DNA of 64,000 nucleotides from Streptomyces nigrescens (GTDB lineage Bacteria; Actinomycetota; Actinomycetes; Streptomycetales; Streptomycetaceae): contig AP026073.1 in NCBI GenBank assembly GCA_024349765.1, positions 4,216,001 through 4,280,000 of the forward strand, in the 5' to 3' direction. Shown one piece after another: positions 1 through 7,573 of the stretch. The translations under genes were made by a program, and so were the position numbers. Position 1 is the first letter of the stretch. Each line of letters begins with the position of its first letter. The notes below the pieces were generated by a model. It ran no database searches. It saw only the letters and a list, made by a program, of their open reading frames with translations, and was not told the origin of the DNA.

Positions 1-1
1 G

Positions 2-31
2 GAGCGCATCGACGGCGTCACGGGGGCGTGA
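2..31 (+). CDS. 3' end of an upstream gene
   Basis: Only the last nine codons are inside the window, reading ERIDGVTGA and ending at a TGA at 29-31. This frame stays open from the window edge, and the stop is followed by a strong hairpin at 76-108, which fits a gene end. The product cannot be identified from nine residues. Confidence 0.45.
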   Translation, partial: ERIDGVTGA

Positions 32-75
32 GCCGCCGCGGGGCCCGACACCGCGGACCCCGCACCACAGACCGC

Positions 76-108
76 GGGCGGGGCGGCCGACAACCGGCCG
101 CCCCGCCC
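76..108. terminator. strong bidirectional hairpin terminator
   Basis: Bases 76-89 and 95-108 form a perfect 14-bp GC-rich stem with a 5-nt loop (acaac). It sits between the + strand gene ending at 31 and the - strand gene ending at 191, so it probably stops transcription from both sides. No U-tract follows, as is usual in high-GC actinobacteria. Confidence 0.8.
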
Positions 109-190
109 ACGTGCCCGCCTTCAGGACCGCGAGTTACCTCGCCTGGCCGGGCACCTCACCTCGACGCGTCATTCCACGTCGACGTGGTCA

Positions 191-1054
191 CTACTGCACG
201 TCGACGTAGTCACTCGTGGCCGTCGCCACCGACGACGTCGGCGTGCCGGCGAAGACGTAGCGCCAGTAGCCGTCGGCCGACGCCTTCACGGTCGTCTTCA
301 GGTTGCCGCGGCTGTCCGACGTCACGGTCTTGACGGTGCTGTAGCTGCTGGCGCCCTGCTTGCGGAACTGCAGCTGCACGGACTGGTTGCCGTACCCGCC
401 GTACGTGTCGGTGTCCCAGTTCGCCCGGGTCAGGGCGCCGGTGACGGTGAGGGTCGCGCCCGTCTTCACCGGCTCGGGCCCGGCGTTCGTGGTCAGCTTG
501 GAGGCGCGCTTCACCCAGCCGGACTTGTAGGTGTCCTTGATGGTGTAGTCACCGTCCTTGCCCACCGCGGCCGCGTAGACGTGCCACCTGCCGGCGAGGA
601 GGTTGCCGTAGATCGTGGAGGCGGGGTCGGCGACCAGGGTGACCGAGCAGGTGGAGGTCGTGGCGTTGACCTGCTTGCAGCTGCCGTGGTCGGTGCTCGG
701 GGTCATGGCACCGTCGACACCGGTCTTGGAATCCAGGTCGGTGCCGTGCCACAGGAAGGCGTAGCCGTCGTAGATTCCGGCCGGGTCGGTGGCGGTGACC
801 GAGACGGTGTACGTCTTCTTCAGGCTGGTGCCGACCACGATGTCCTTACCGCCGTTGACGGTGACGTTCGTGATCTTGGTGTCTCCCTGTGCGTCGTCCG
901 CGCCGGCGACGGCGGGGGACTGCGCGGCGAACGGGGTGAGCTGCGCCTTGGCGGCGCCTGCGCCCGGGGCGTCCGCGGCCTGTGCGGCCGGGATGGCGAG
1001 GGCGGATATGGCCAGGGCGCCGGACAGTGCGGCGGCAGTGGCACGAATGCGCAT
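191..1054 (-). CDS. secreted beta-sandwich-like protein of unknown function
   Basis: A 287-residue exported protein. The start at 1054 (MRIRATAAALSG) is chosen because it begins a clear signal peptide with an AxA cleavage site near residue 27 (PAAQAADA) and has GAGGAAC upstream. The mature part is Thr/Val/Gly-rich with alternating beta-strand character. It contains a disulfide candidate pair (CKQVNATTSTC) and ends in a module resembling the Ig-like repeats of Streptomyces secreted proteins (VQLQFRKQG, GYWRYVFAG, DYVDVQ). No catalytic motif is visible. Function is unknown; a cell-surface or matrix role is inference. Confidence 0.75.
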   Translation of the reverse strand: MRIRATAAALSGALAISALAIPAAQAADAPGAGAAKAQLTPFAAQSPAVAGADDAQGDTKITNVTVNGGKDIVVGTSLKKTYTVSVTATDPAGIYDGYAFLWHGTDLDSKTGVDGAMTPSTDHGSCKQVNATTSTCSVTLVADPASTIYGNLLAGRWHVYAAAVGKDGDYTIKDTYKSGWVKRASKLTTNAGPEPVKTGATLTVTGALTRANWDTDTYGGYGNQSVQLQFRKQGASSYSTVKTVTSDSRGNLKTTVKASADGYWRYVFAGTPTSSVATATSDYVDVQ

Positions 1055-1233
1055 GTGTTCCTCGGAAGGAGAAAGGGGAACCGCCGGCGTGGAAGACGGC
1101 CGGCGGGACCCGGATCGGTCGTGGAGTCCACTGACTCCGATCACGAGACCCGTGAAGGATGTGAAGGGTTGTACGTTCAACATGGAGTTCTTGTGCCTGC
1201 ATGCACACGGCACTCTCGGGCACGCGACCTCCC

Positions 1234-1632
1234 ATGGGACTCCTGAAGCAGATGGAACAGGTAGTGGAGGAGTACGAGAGCGCGCTGATCGCCAAGGTCA
1301 CCGGGAACGACCCCGTCGAGCTGTGCGACGACCTGCGGCGTGAATGCGACGACCACGCGATCGTCTGCAACCAGCACCGCGTCCTCGTACCCAATGAGTA
1401 CACGGTCGAACTCGCACCGGAGGTGCACGACGAACTGGCCGCGCGGGGCGGGCAGGTGGGGCAGCGACTCACCGACGTACTGGCCCAGCACGCCGCGAAA
1501 CGCGACTACGAGTGGGCCGGCCCGCTCACCGTCCACATCACCGCGGCGGACGTGCCGAACGGCCGCTACCGGGTCACCAGTACGGCCAGCACCCACATCC
1601 CCGCCGGCGCCCTCACCTCACGGACAACGTGA
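1234..1632 (+). CDS. stand-alone DUF3662 (FhaA N-terminal-like) protein
   Basis: A 132-residue protein matching the N-terminal DUF3662 domain of actinobacterial FhaA: MGLLKQMEQ at the start, LRRECDDHA near residue 40, VLVPNEYTVEL near 55, and a closing GRYRVTST motif. In FhaA this domain precedes a linker and a C-terminal FHA phosphothreonine-binding domain and belongs to the cell-wall/division Ser/Thr kinase pathway. Here the reading frame ends right after the DUF3662 domain and no FHA domain follows. The start at 1234 aligns with the family start; an ATG at 1201 would add 11 unrelated residues. Confidence 0.75.
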   Translation: MGLLKQMEQVVEEYESALIAKVTGNDPVELCDDLRRECDDHAIVCNQHRVLVPNEYTVELAPEVHDELAARGGQVGQRLTDVLAQHAAKRDYEWAGPLTVHITAADVPNGRYRVTSTASTHIPAGALTSRTT

Positions 1633-2196
1633 GCCTCTCCAGGACGCCGCTCCCCCGGACACCGCCCCTTCCTCCCCGGCAGCTTTACGCCGACACCTGC
1701 GACGATGTCACGCTTTGCCGGGATCCGGCCATGGACGCCCGCGCGGCCGCTCACCGTTTCCCGCCGAGGGGCGGGCCCCGCAACTCCTCGCTCACGCCCT
1801 GATCACGACGCAACCGTCAGGGCAAACACTCCGCCTCGGCGGGGAATTCACCGGGCCGCCCCCGTCCCCGTCACCGCCGCCCCCTATCCTCTCCCGCCCG
1901 GCCCCGCATACTGACGACCGAGTACTGGCCGGAAATTCTCCGCATTCGGCCGAACCGGCCGGCGTTCCGCAGGGACGGCCTTCGGCCAGGCCGAATTCCC
2001 GCTTGCCGCAAAGCCGCTCCTCTGGGAATGCGAATCCCTTGAAGGGGAAACTGATCGACCCATTCGACGTCCGGAACGCGACTTCCGGGCGGGCGCCCGC
2101 CAACCGTAGGTTCCTTTCCGAGGCACATGCCTTGGGAAAGTGCACAATCAACCTTTTCGCGTGACGCGCACCGCGTCACCAGGTCAGGAGGAGCCC
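1633..2196. other. intergenic region, no gene recognised
   Basis: About 560 bases without a convincing coding pattern. The second half (about 1915-2180) is less GC-rich and probably holds the promoter of the secreted lectin-like gene. No RNA gene, repeat or relic was recognised. Confidence 0.4.
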
Positions 2197-2697
2197 GTGG
2201 CAAGTCGCAAGGCCATCGCCGCCGTTCTGTCCGCATCCGCCCTGCTGAGCGTGGGTCTGCTGTCCGCCGGCAGCGCGCAGGCGGCGACCGTCCCGACGAT
2301 CCGGCCGGACGTGCGGTACACGTTCCAGAACGTCGGCAGCGACCGCAACCTCGACGCCTTCGGAAACGACACCCTCAAGTCCTGGTCTCCCGACATCTCC
2401 GGAACTCAGGACTTCTACTTGAAGGCCGGAAGGTTCCAGGGTTACCAGCTGGAAAGCGCCATCCACCCCGGCCGGTGCGTCACGGCCAAGGGTATCGGGC
2501 AGCAAATTGCGCTGGAGGACTGCAATTCCGGAATCCAGGCCCAGTACTGGGACTACGCGAACAGAGACGAGGGCTCGGCCCTCATCAGCCGTAAGTTCGC
2601 CAGGGGTTGCATTGCCGACGCCGGCAATCGCAACGCGGTAGCGCTCGCTCCGTGCACGGGCTCCGACGACCAGCGGTGGATCCCCTTGATCGGCTGA
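2197..2697 (+). CDS. secreted ricin-B-lectin-like (beta-trefoil) protein
   Basis: A 166-residue exported protein. The GTG start at 2197 is chosen because AGGAGGAG lies just upstream and it opens a classical signal peptide ending SAGSAQAAT. The mature domain carries ricin-lectin hallmarks: paired cysteines (HPGRCVTAKG with EDCNSG, and RGCIADAG with APCTG) and QxW-type ends (AQYWDY, DQRWIPLIG). The length corresponds to a single trefoil domain with no attached enzyme. Carbohydrate binding outside the cell is inferred from the fold; the ligand is unknown. Confidence 0.75.
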   Translation: MASRKAIAAVLSASALLSVGLLSAGSAQAATVPTIRPDVRYTFQNVGSDRNLDAFGNDTLKSWSPDISGTQDFYLKAGRFQGYQLESAIHPGRCVTAKGIGQQIALEDCNSGIQAQYWDYANRDEGSALISRKFARGCIADAGNRNAVALAPCTGSDDQRWIPLIG

Positions 2698-2712
2698 GCC
2701 CGCGGCACCGGC

Positions 2713-3357
2713 TCAACCTGGCGGGGCGGCGAGCCCGGCAGACTTCCCGCCCCGCCAGGCGTTCAGCGCCGGGGCGATGACGGCGAAGGCCCGGTCGATC
2801 AATGCGGCGGGGTCCTCGGTGCCGTCGCTTCCGCTCCACCGTTGCAGTGCGGCGTCAAAGGCGTTCAGGGCCATGCCGGCGGCCATCCGCGGATACAGGT
2901 CGGTGTCCGCATCGAGGTCCAGGCGAGCCACCAACTCCGCCGACAGGTCGTCGCGCCACTGGGCCTGACGCTCCAGGAAGCGTGCGTAGAGGGCGGGCGT
3001 ACGCAGGATCAGCTGCACCACGGGCAGCGCCCGGTCGGAGTGGTCGGCGCAGGCGGCGAGGGGGACCGCGATGGCGTGCTGCAGCGCCACGGACGGGCGC
3101 TCCTTGGTGGGCCGGGCCGCCAGCTCGGCGCGGATGTCGTTCCCCATGTCGGCCAGGAACTGCACGACCACGTCCTCCTTGGACGCGAAGTAGCGGAAGA
3201 ACGTCCGCTTGGACACGCCGGCGGCGGTGGCGATCTCGTCGATGGTGACCGCGTCGAACCCCTTCTGGGCCAGCAATTGCAGCGCCGCCTGGGTCAGTTC
3301 GTCGGAGACGAGCTGCCGTTTGCGCTGGGCCAGGCTGACGTGGGGGCGGGAGCTCAT
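2713..3357 (-). CDS. TetR family transcriptional regulator
   Basis: A 214-residue regulator with a typical TetR N-terminal helix-turn-helix at about residues 12-58 (TIDEIATAAGVSKRTFFRYFASKEDVV) and a helical C-terminal ligand domain. The start at 3357 (MSSRPHVSL) is preferred to an ATG 15 bases upstream. It is divergent from the SDR gene at 3457, and the short spacer carries a repeated motif (3384-3432) that is a candidate operator. Repression of itself and of the SDR gene is likely from layout only. Confidence 0.9.
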   Translation of the reverse strand: MSSRPHVSLAQRKRQLVSDELTQAALQLLAQKGFDAVTIDEIATAAGVSKRTFFRYFASKEDVVVQFLADMGNDIRAELAARPTKERPSVALQHAIAVPLAACADHSDRALPVVQLILRTPALYARFLERQAQWRDDLSAELVARLDLDADTDLYPRMAAGMALNAFDAALQRWSGSDGTEDPAALIDRAFAVIAPALNAWRGGKSAGLAAPPG

Positions 3358-3383
3358 GGCCTCATCGTACACACCATGCCCTC

Positions 3384-3432
3384 ATTGGCACTCGGTAGCG
3401 CAATGACACCCAGGCGCGTATTGACACTCGGT
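3384..3432. promoter_or_regulatory. candidate TetR operator and divergent promoters
   Basis: The spacer between the TetR and SDR genes contains two near-identical 13-mers, ATTGGCACTCGGT at 3384-3396 and ATTGACACTCGGT at 3420-3432, 36 bp apart. A third partial copy (ATGACAC) lies at 3403-3409. The second copy includes TTGACA, a good -35 hexamer for the SDR gene. A regulator binding here would cover both promoters. Confidence 0.45.
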
Positions 3433-3456
3433 GACAGCAGCGACAGCATGTGCCGC

Positions 3457-4494
3457 ATGGAGCAGCAAGCAGAGCGGAATCAGCAACGGCATCAGCCACG
3501 GCATCGACATCCGCAACAGCAGCCGCGACAGCGGTCGAGATCCCGGCAACACCGCTGGGACAGTGGGCAGATCCCGGACCAGACCGGTCGGGTCTTCGTC
3601 GTCACGGGAGCCAACAGCGGCCTCGGACGGTCGACCACGCGGGCGCTCGCCCGCCGCGGCGGGCAGGTGATCCTGGCGGTGCGCGACGAGGCCAAGGGGC
3701 GCCGTACGGTCGCCGAGCTGACCGCCGAGCAGCCCGACGCCCGTCTTGAGGTGCGCCACCTCGACCTCGCCGATCTGGACTCCGTCCGCACCTTCGCCCA
3801 GCGGGTGCACGCCGACCATCAGCACCTGGACGTGCTCATCAACAACGCCGGTGTGATGGCCCCGCCCCGCTCGCTGAGCGCACAGGGGCACGAGCTGCAG
3901 TTCGCCTGCAACCACCTCGGCCACTTCGCGCTCACGGGGCTACTTCTCGATCTGCTGACGGCGGGACGCAACCCCCGTGTGGTGACGGTGAGTTCGATCA
4001 ACCACCGCCAGGGACGCCTCCGCTTCGACGACCTCGCCGGCGAGCGCGGCTACGCGCCCATGGCCTTCTACAACCAGTCGAAGCTCGCCAATGCCGTCTT
4101 CGGACGGGAACTCCACCGGCGACTGACGGAAGCCGGCAGCCCGGTGCGGAGTCTGCTCGCGCACCCCGGATACACCGCGACCAACCTGCAGATGAGTGGG
4201 CCGGTCGGCCTGTGGCGGGTGGTGTTCGGCCGCATCGGCAATCCGCTGTTCGCGCAGCCGCCGGACCGCGGCGCGCTGCCGCAGTTGTACGCGGCGACCG
4301 AACCGGAAGTGGAGAGCGGGGCCTTCATCGGGCCCGACGGCCCGGCCGAGCTACGCGGCGGGCCGACGCGGGTACGGCTGTCTCCCACGGCGGCCGATGC
4401 CGAGACCGGCCGCCGCCTCTGGGAGGTGTCGGAGCGGCTGACCGACGTGCGGTTCGCCCTCGCGGCGGCCGCCCAACGGCCGCCTGCTCCCTAG
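3457..4494 (+). CDS. short-chain dehydrogenase (retinol-dehydrogenase-like SDR)
   Basis: About 345 residues. It has the classical SDR signature: dinucleotide-binding TGANSGLG (about residue 51), INNAGVM, catalytic Ser in TVSSINHR and the YNQSKLAN active-site Tyr/Lys. The C-terminal loop (AHPGYTATNLQ) is typical of the retinol/WW-domain-oxidoreductase-like branch, so NAD(P)-dependent oxidation or reduction of an alcohol or carbonyl is expected; the substrate is unknown. The first 35 residues are a low-complexity Gln/His/Arg stretch encoded by CAGCAAC-like repeats. ATG 3448 is an alternative start. Divergent TetR gene upstream. Confidence 0.85.
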   Translation: MEQQAERNQQRHQPRHRHPQQQPRQRSRSRQHRWDSGQIPDQTGRVFVVTGANSGLGRSTTRALARRGGQVILAVRDEAKGRRTVAELTAEQPDARLEVRHLDLADLDSVRTFAQRVHADHQHLDVLINNAGVMAPPRSLSAQGHELQFACNHLGHFALTGLLLDLLTAGRNPRVVTVSSINHRQGRLRFDDLAGERGYAPMAFYNQSKLANAVFGRELHRRLTEAGSPVRSLLAHPGYTATNLQMSGPVGLWRVVFGRIGNPLFAQPPDRGALPQLYAATEPEVESGAFIGPDGPAELRGGPTRVRLSPTAADAETGRRLWEVSERLTDVRFALAAAAQRPPAP

Positions 4495-4536
4495 GCACTT
4501 GCCGCCAGTCCCGGCCCCTCGCACCGACGGCCGCGC

Positions 4537-5259
4537 TCAGCCGTTGGTTGCCAGCACGCGGGCCAGGTCGGGGACGTCGGCGGCGACGAGGTCGACGTCG
4601 GTGGGCGTCGGGACCGGGGCGGCGTCCGGGCCCCATTCCAGCGGGCGGGGGATGTACGCGGTGCGGAGCCCGGCGTCGGCGGCCGCCGCCAGATCGTCCG
4701 GGTGGCAGGCGACCATCAGGAGCCTTCGCGGTTCCACGTCGAGCAGTTCGGCGGCCGACAGGTACACCCGCGGGTCGGGCTTGTAGGACTTGACCAGCTC
4801 GGCCGAGAGGAGGCAGTCGAAGCGGAGCCCGGCGTGCTTGGTGAGGCGGGCGAGCAGACCGACCCCGCCGTTGGACAGCGTGGCGGTGATCACCCGGCTG
4901 TCGTGGAGCCGTTCCAGGCCGGCCGGGGCATCGGGCCAGGCAGGCAGCCGGTGCCAGGCCCGGACGAGCTCGTCCCGCTCCGCCTCGCCGAGGGCATCGA
5001 GTCCGGCTCCGTGACCGGCCAGCGCCTCGTCGAGCGCGATGCGGTGCAGACCGTCCAGGGGCAGCCAGGGCAGGTCGCCGGACACGACCCTGAGCAGAGC
5101 CGGCCGGTAGCGGCGGCGCCAAGCGTCGCTGACGGCGCCCCAATCGGCCTGCAGTCCGGCCCGGTTGCCGACGGCGGCCAGCGCCTCCGTCACACCCGAC
5201 CGCCAGTCGGTCAACGTCCCGAAGACGTCGAACACCGCGGCGTCGATGTCCATGCCCAT
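4537..5259 (-). CDS. haloacid dehalogenase type II-like HAD hydrolase
   Basis: A 240-residue HAD protein. Motif I is AVFDVFGTLTDW with Asp11 as nucleophile, motif II is the Ser of TLSNGG, motif III the Lys of SYKPDPRVY, and the acidic motif is ACHPDDLAAA. The FDVFGTL plus SYKPDPRVY combination is the pattern of 2-haloacid dehalogenase type II. The physiological substrate may be a different small organic acid or phosphate ester. The start at 5259 has GGGGGA about 9 bases upstream. No operon partner is evident. Confidence 0.85.
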   Translation of the reverse strand: MGMDIDAAVFDVFGTLTDWRSGVTEALAAVGNRAGLQADWGAVSDAWRRRYRPALLRVVSGDLPWLPLDGLHRIALDEALAGHGAGLDALGEAERDELVRAWHRLPAWPDAPAGLERLHDSRVITATLSNGGVGLLARLTKHAGLRFDCLLSAELVKSYKPDPRVYLSAAELLDVEPRRLLMVACHPDDLAAAADAGLRTAYIPRPLEWGPDAAPVPTPTDVDLVAADVPDLARVLATNG

Positions 5260-5402
5260 CCCTGTCCCCCTGTTCCCGTGCCGCGCAGCAGCGGGTGTCC
5301 TGCACCCTCGGTCGTCGGGACGACGTGCCGGCCGCCGCCCGCGGGAAGCGGGTCGGCGGCCGGCGGCAAGCGGTGCAGGGAAACCTTCGAGCGGCGGCTC
5401 GA

Positions 5403-5903
5403 TCAGACCTTGCTGAAGCACAACGTGTAGCTGGCGGTGTGCCGGCCCACGTACTCGATACCGTAGTCCCACTTCGGCCCGCACTTCTGGGCGGGTCCGT
5501 CCAGCCGCTCGCCCAACTTGTACTCGGCATCGGCCGAGCCGCAGTCGACGATCAGCGTCACCGGCTCGCCCTCGGGGTCCTTGACCTTGACGCAGTCGCC
5601 GATCTTCGGGTTGTACTTCTTGTCCGCCGCCTCGCGCCGGGCGACCCGCTCGGCCTCCTTCTTGGCCTTCCCGCCGTTGGGGTTGGTGTTGTAGTCCCAC
5701 ACGTACCAGGCACCGCCGCCGAAGATGGCCAGGATGACGAGGGCGGTGATGAGCCCCCGCAACGGGCTGCGCTGCGGGGGCCGTTGGGGGCCGCCGGGGG
5801 GCTGCGGGTGTCCGTACGGCTGCTGGACGGGCGGCTGGACCGGCTGCACGTAGCCGTACTGCTGGTGCGGCGGCTGGTTCTGGTACGGCGGCGGTGCGGA
5901 CAT
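5403..5903 (-). CDS. LppU/SCO3897-like membrane-anchored protein
   Basis: A 166-residue protein. An N-terminal Pro/Gln/Tyr-rich cytoplasmic tail (about residues 1-45) is followed by one membrane segment (LITALVILAIFGGGAWYVW). A soluble outer domain follows with four cysteines: GDCVKV, VDCGSA, QKCGPKW and LCFSKV. This architecture matches the LppU/SCO3897 family of actinobacteria, whose function is unknown. The start at 5903 is preferred because GGGGGA sits 7 bases upstream; ATG 5918 in the same frame is the alternative. Confidence 0.7.
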   Translation of the reverse strand: MSAPPPYQNQPPHQQYGYVQPVQPPVQQPYGHPQPPGGPQRPPQRSPLRGLITALVILAIFGGGAWYVWDYNTNPNGGKAKKEAERVARREAADKKYNPKIGDCVKVKDPEGEPVTLIVDCGSADAEYKLGERLDGPAQKCGPKWDYGIEYVGRHTASYTLCFSKV

Positions 5904-6091
5904 TCTGGGGTCCCCCATGGTGGACTGCTCGACTCCGGCTGAAGATCAACAGGCTGTTGACCGGGGCAGGCTACCTGCCGCGACCTGCCCGGCCGGCATC
6001 GGTCCCCCTCCGGATGAGCCTTCTGCCGCTCTGGGGCGTATGGGCGGTCGGCCCGGCACATACGGGTTGTCGGCCCACCGGAACCCGGCAG

Positions 6092-6802
6092 CTATGCGGT
6101 GGCGCCGGCCGGCGCACCGTCATGGACGGTGGCGAACCGGCCGCGTGCCGTGGTGCCGTCGGGGAGGCGCCAGACAGTGCTGACGTGCCCAAGCTCCGTG
6201 GGGTCGGGGGAGGTTGGGCCGTCCCCGCGCTGCGGCCGGAGCACGCGGTGGAGGGAGAGGGTGAGCTGCTTGGCGTCCACGGCCACGAGGACGTCGGTGC
6301 CGTGCGGTCCGTTGACCACGTCCACGGGAGTGATCGCGGCCGGGCCGCCGCTGACGCTCGCCGCTGTGCCGGAGGCGGAGAACGATGCGGTGACGGACGG
6401 GTCGACGGCGTCGCTCGTGTTCTGGTCCTGGGCCTCGGCGTTGCCGGTGATGAGGGCGAAGAGTTGCGCCGTCAGGACCGGGTCGTGGATGCCGTCGTAG
6501 ATCCAGCGGCGTCCCAGCACCCCGTGTTCGGTGTTGCCGACGAGCGCGCGCTCGCCGCCCTCCAGCGGAGCGCCCCGGTAACTGAGCGGTATGTGGTACG
6601 TGACGGGCCGGTCGCCGGATGCGTCGGTGACGGCCATGAATTCGAGGCCCACTTCACCGTCCGGATCGTCGAGCCGGAAGCCACCGGCCTTGGTGAGCTC
6701 CGGCGCGCTCCCGGTGCCGAGGTACCAGGGCTGCGTGGGCAGCCATGAGGTGAGCAGCTCCAGTTTGGTGGGCTTGAGGGTGGTGTCGTGGACGACGGCC
6801 AT
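6092..6802 (-). CDS. maltokinase N-terminal-cap-like domain protein
   Basis: A 236-residue cytoplasmic protein resembling the N-terminal cap of mycobacterial/streptomycete maltokinase: TTLKPTKLELLTSWLPTQPWYLG, YHIPLSYRGAPL, and HGVLGRRWIYDGIHDPV. The kinase lobe that normally follows is absent, so it is a stand-alone cap-like protein. Such proteins are often mis-annotated as glucan-branching proteins; no catalytic residues are visible. The start at 6802 (MAVVHDTT) fits the family start. A short palindrome (AGGGGTTCCCCT, 6833-6844) lies just upstream. Confidence 0.7.
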   Translation of the reverse strand: MAVVHDTTLKPTKLELLTSWLPTQPWYLGTGSAPELTKAGGFRLDDPDGEVGLEFMAVTDASGDRPVTYHIPLSYRGAPLEGGERALVGNTEHGVLGRRWIYDGIHDPVLTAQLFALITGNAEAQDQNTSDAVDPSVTASFSASGTAASVSGGPAAITPVDVVNGPHGTDVLVAVDAKQLTLSLHRVLRPQRGDGPTSPDPTELGHVSTVWRLPDGTTARGRFATVHDGAPAGATA

Positions 6803-6973
6803 GGTGCCTCGGACCTTCTCTCGAACTTCCCCAGGGGTTCCCCTGTTGGGGGCATCTTGCCAAGACGGAAAGCCCGCTGTAGGAGGCACCGGAGAAGTGG
6901 CGTCACTACGATGTGCGGGCGGTGGGCCGTTCGTTCGGGGTGAGGTCGAGGGCGACGAGGGGGCTGGTGGCGA

Positions 6974-7573
6974 ATGGGCGCGGTGCGGGGGACCGGCGGT
7001 CCTGGTGCGGTCGGGCGGGACGTGGGGGCCGGGGCCGGCGGGGGTGACCGGGGCGGGGTTCCGGTGCGGGAGGTGGTCCGGGAGGTCGTCGGTGAGGTCG
7101 CGCCGGACGAAAGGGTCCTGGTCGAAGGGCTGTTGCGGCTCGACGACGAGCGGGCCGTGGCGCGGCTGAGGGGGCGCGGGCGGACCCGTGAACCGCTCGG
7201 GTTCGGGGTGCAGGAGGTCACGGCACTGGTGACTCCGGTGGTGTGGCTGGCGCTGGACGAGGCCGCGCGGAAAGTGGCCGGCGCGGCCGTGGAGAACGTG
7301 GGCCGCCGGTCGAAGGCGTGGCTGCGCAGGGTGGCGCGCCGGCCGGCGGCGGTCAGGGTCGTGCCACCACTGACGGCGGAGCAGTTGGAGTCGGTGCGGC
7401 AGCGGGTCCTGGAACTGGGGGCGGAGAGCGGGCTGGCGACGGAGACGGCGACCGCGCTGGCCGAGCGGGTGGTGGCGCGGCTGGTGCTGCCGCCGTCGCA
7501 GGGGCAGTTGGCGCCGGAGCGCGGGGACGGCGGCTCCGGGGAGCCGGGACCGGAGGCGCAGGGGCGGCCTTGA
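6974..7573 (+). CDS. small helical partner of the M48 protease, unknown function
   Basis: A 199-residue protein with no recognised family. The first 30 residues are Gly-rich and may not be translated; a GTG at 7064 is a possible later start. The core is helical and charged (VREVVREVVGEVAPDERVLVEGLL), followed by a hydrophobic helix (VTALVTPVVWLALDEAARKVA), an Arg-rich stretch and a final helix rich in Glu/Ala. Its TGA stop shares one base with the ATG of the M48 protease gene (TGATG), so the two are probably translationally coupled and act together. Confidence 0.6.
   Translation: MGAVRGTGGPGAVGRDVGAGAGGGDRGGVPVREVVREVVGEVAPDERVLVEGLLRLDDERAVARLRGRGRTREPLGFGVQEVTALVTPVVWLALDEAARKVAGAAVENVGRRSKAWLRRVARRPAAVRVVPPLTAEQLESVRQRVLELGAESGLATETATALAERVVARLVLPPSQGQLAPERGDGGSGEPGPEAQGRP

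Noticed and set aside
2842-3447. N-terminal extension of the SDR frame across the TetR gene
   Set aside because: It is the antisense of the TetR coding sequence; the SDR domain starts only after 3448/3457.
5901-5918. GGGGTCCCCC near 5907-5916 as a second copy of the palindromic element found at 62096
   Set aside because: Only the outer 10 bases match and there is no inner stem; it doubles as the ribosome site of the LppU-like gene.
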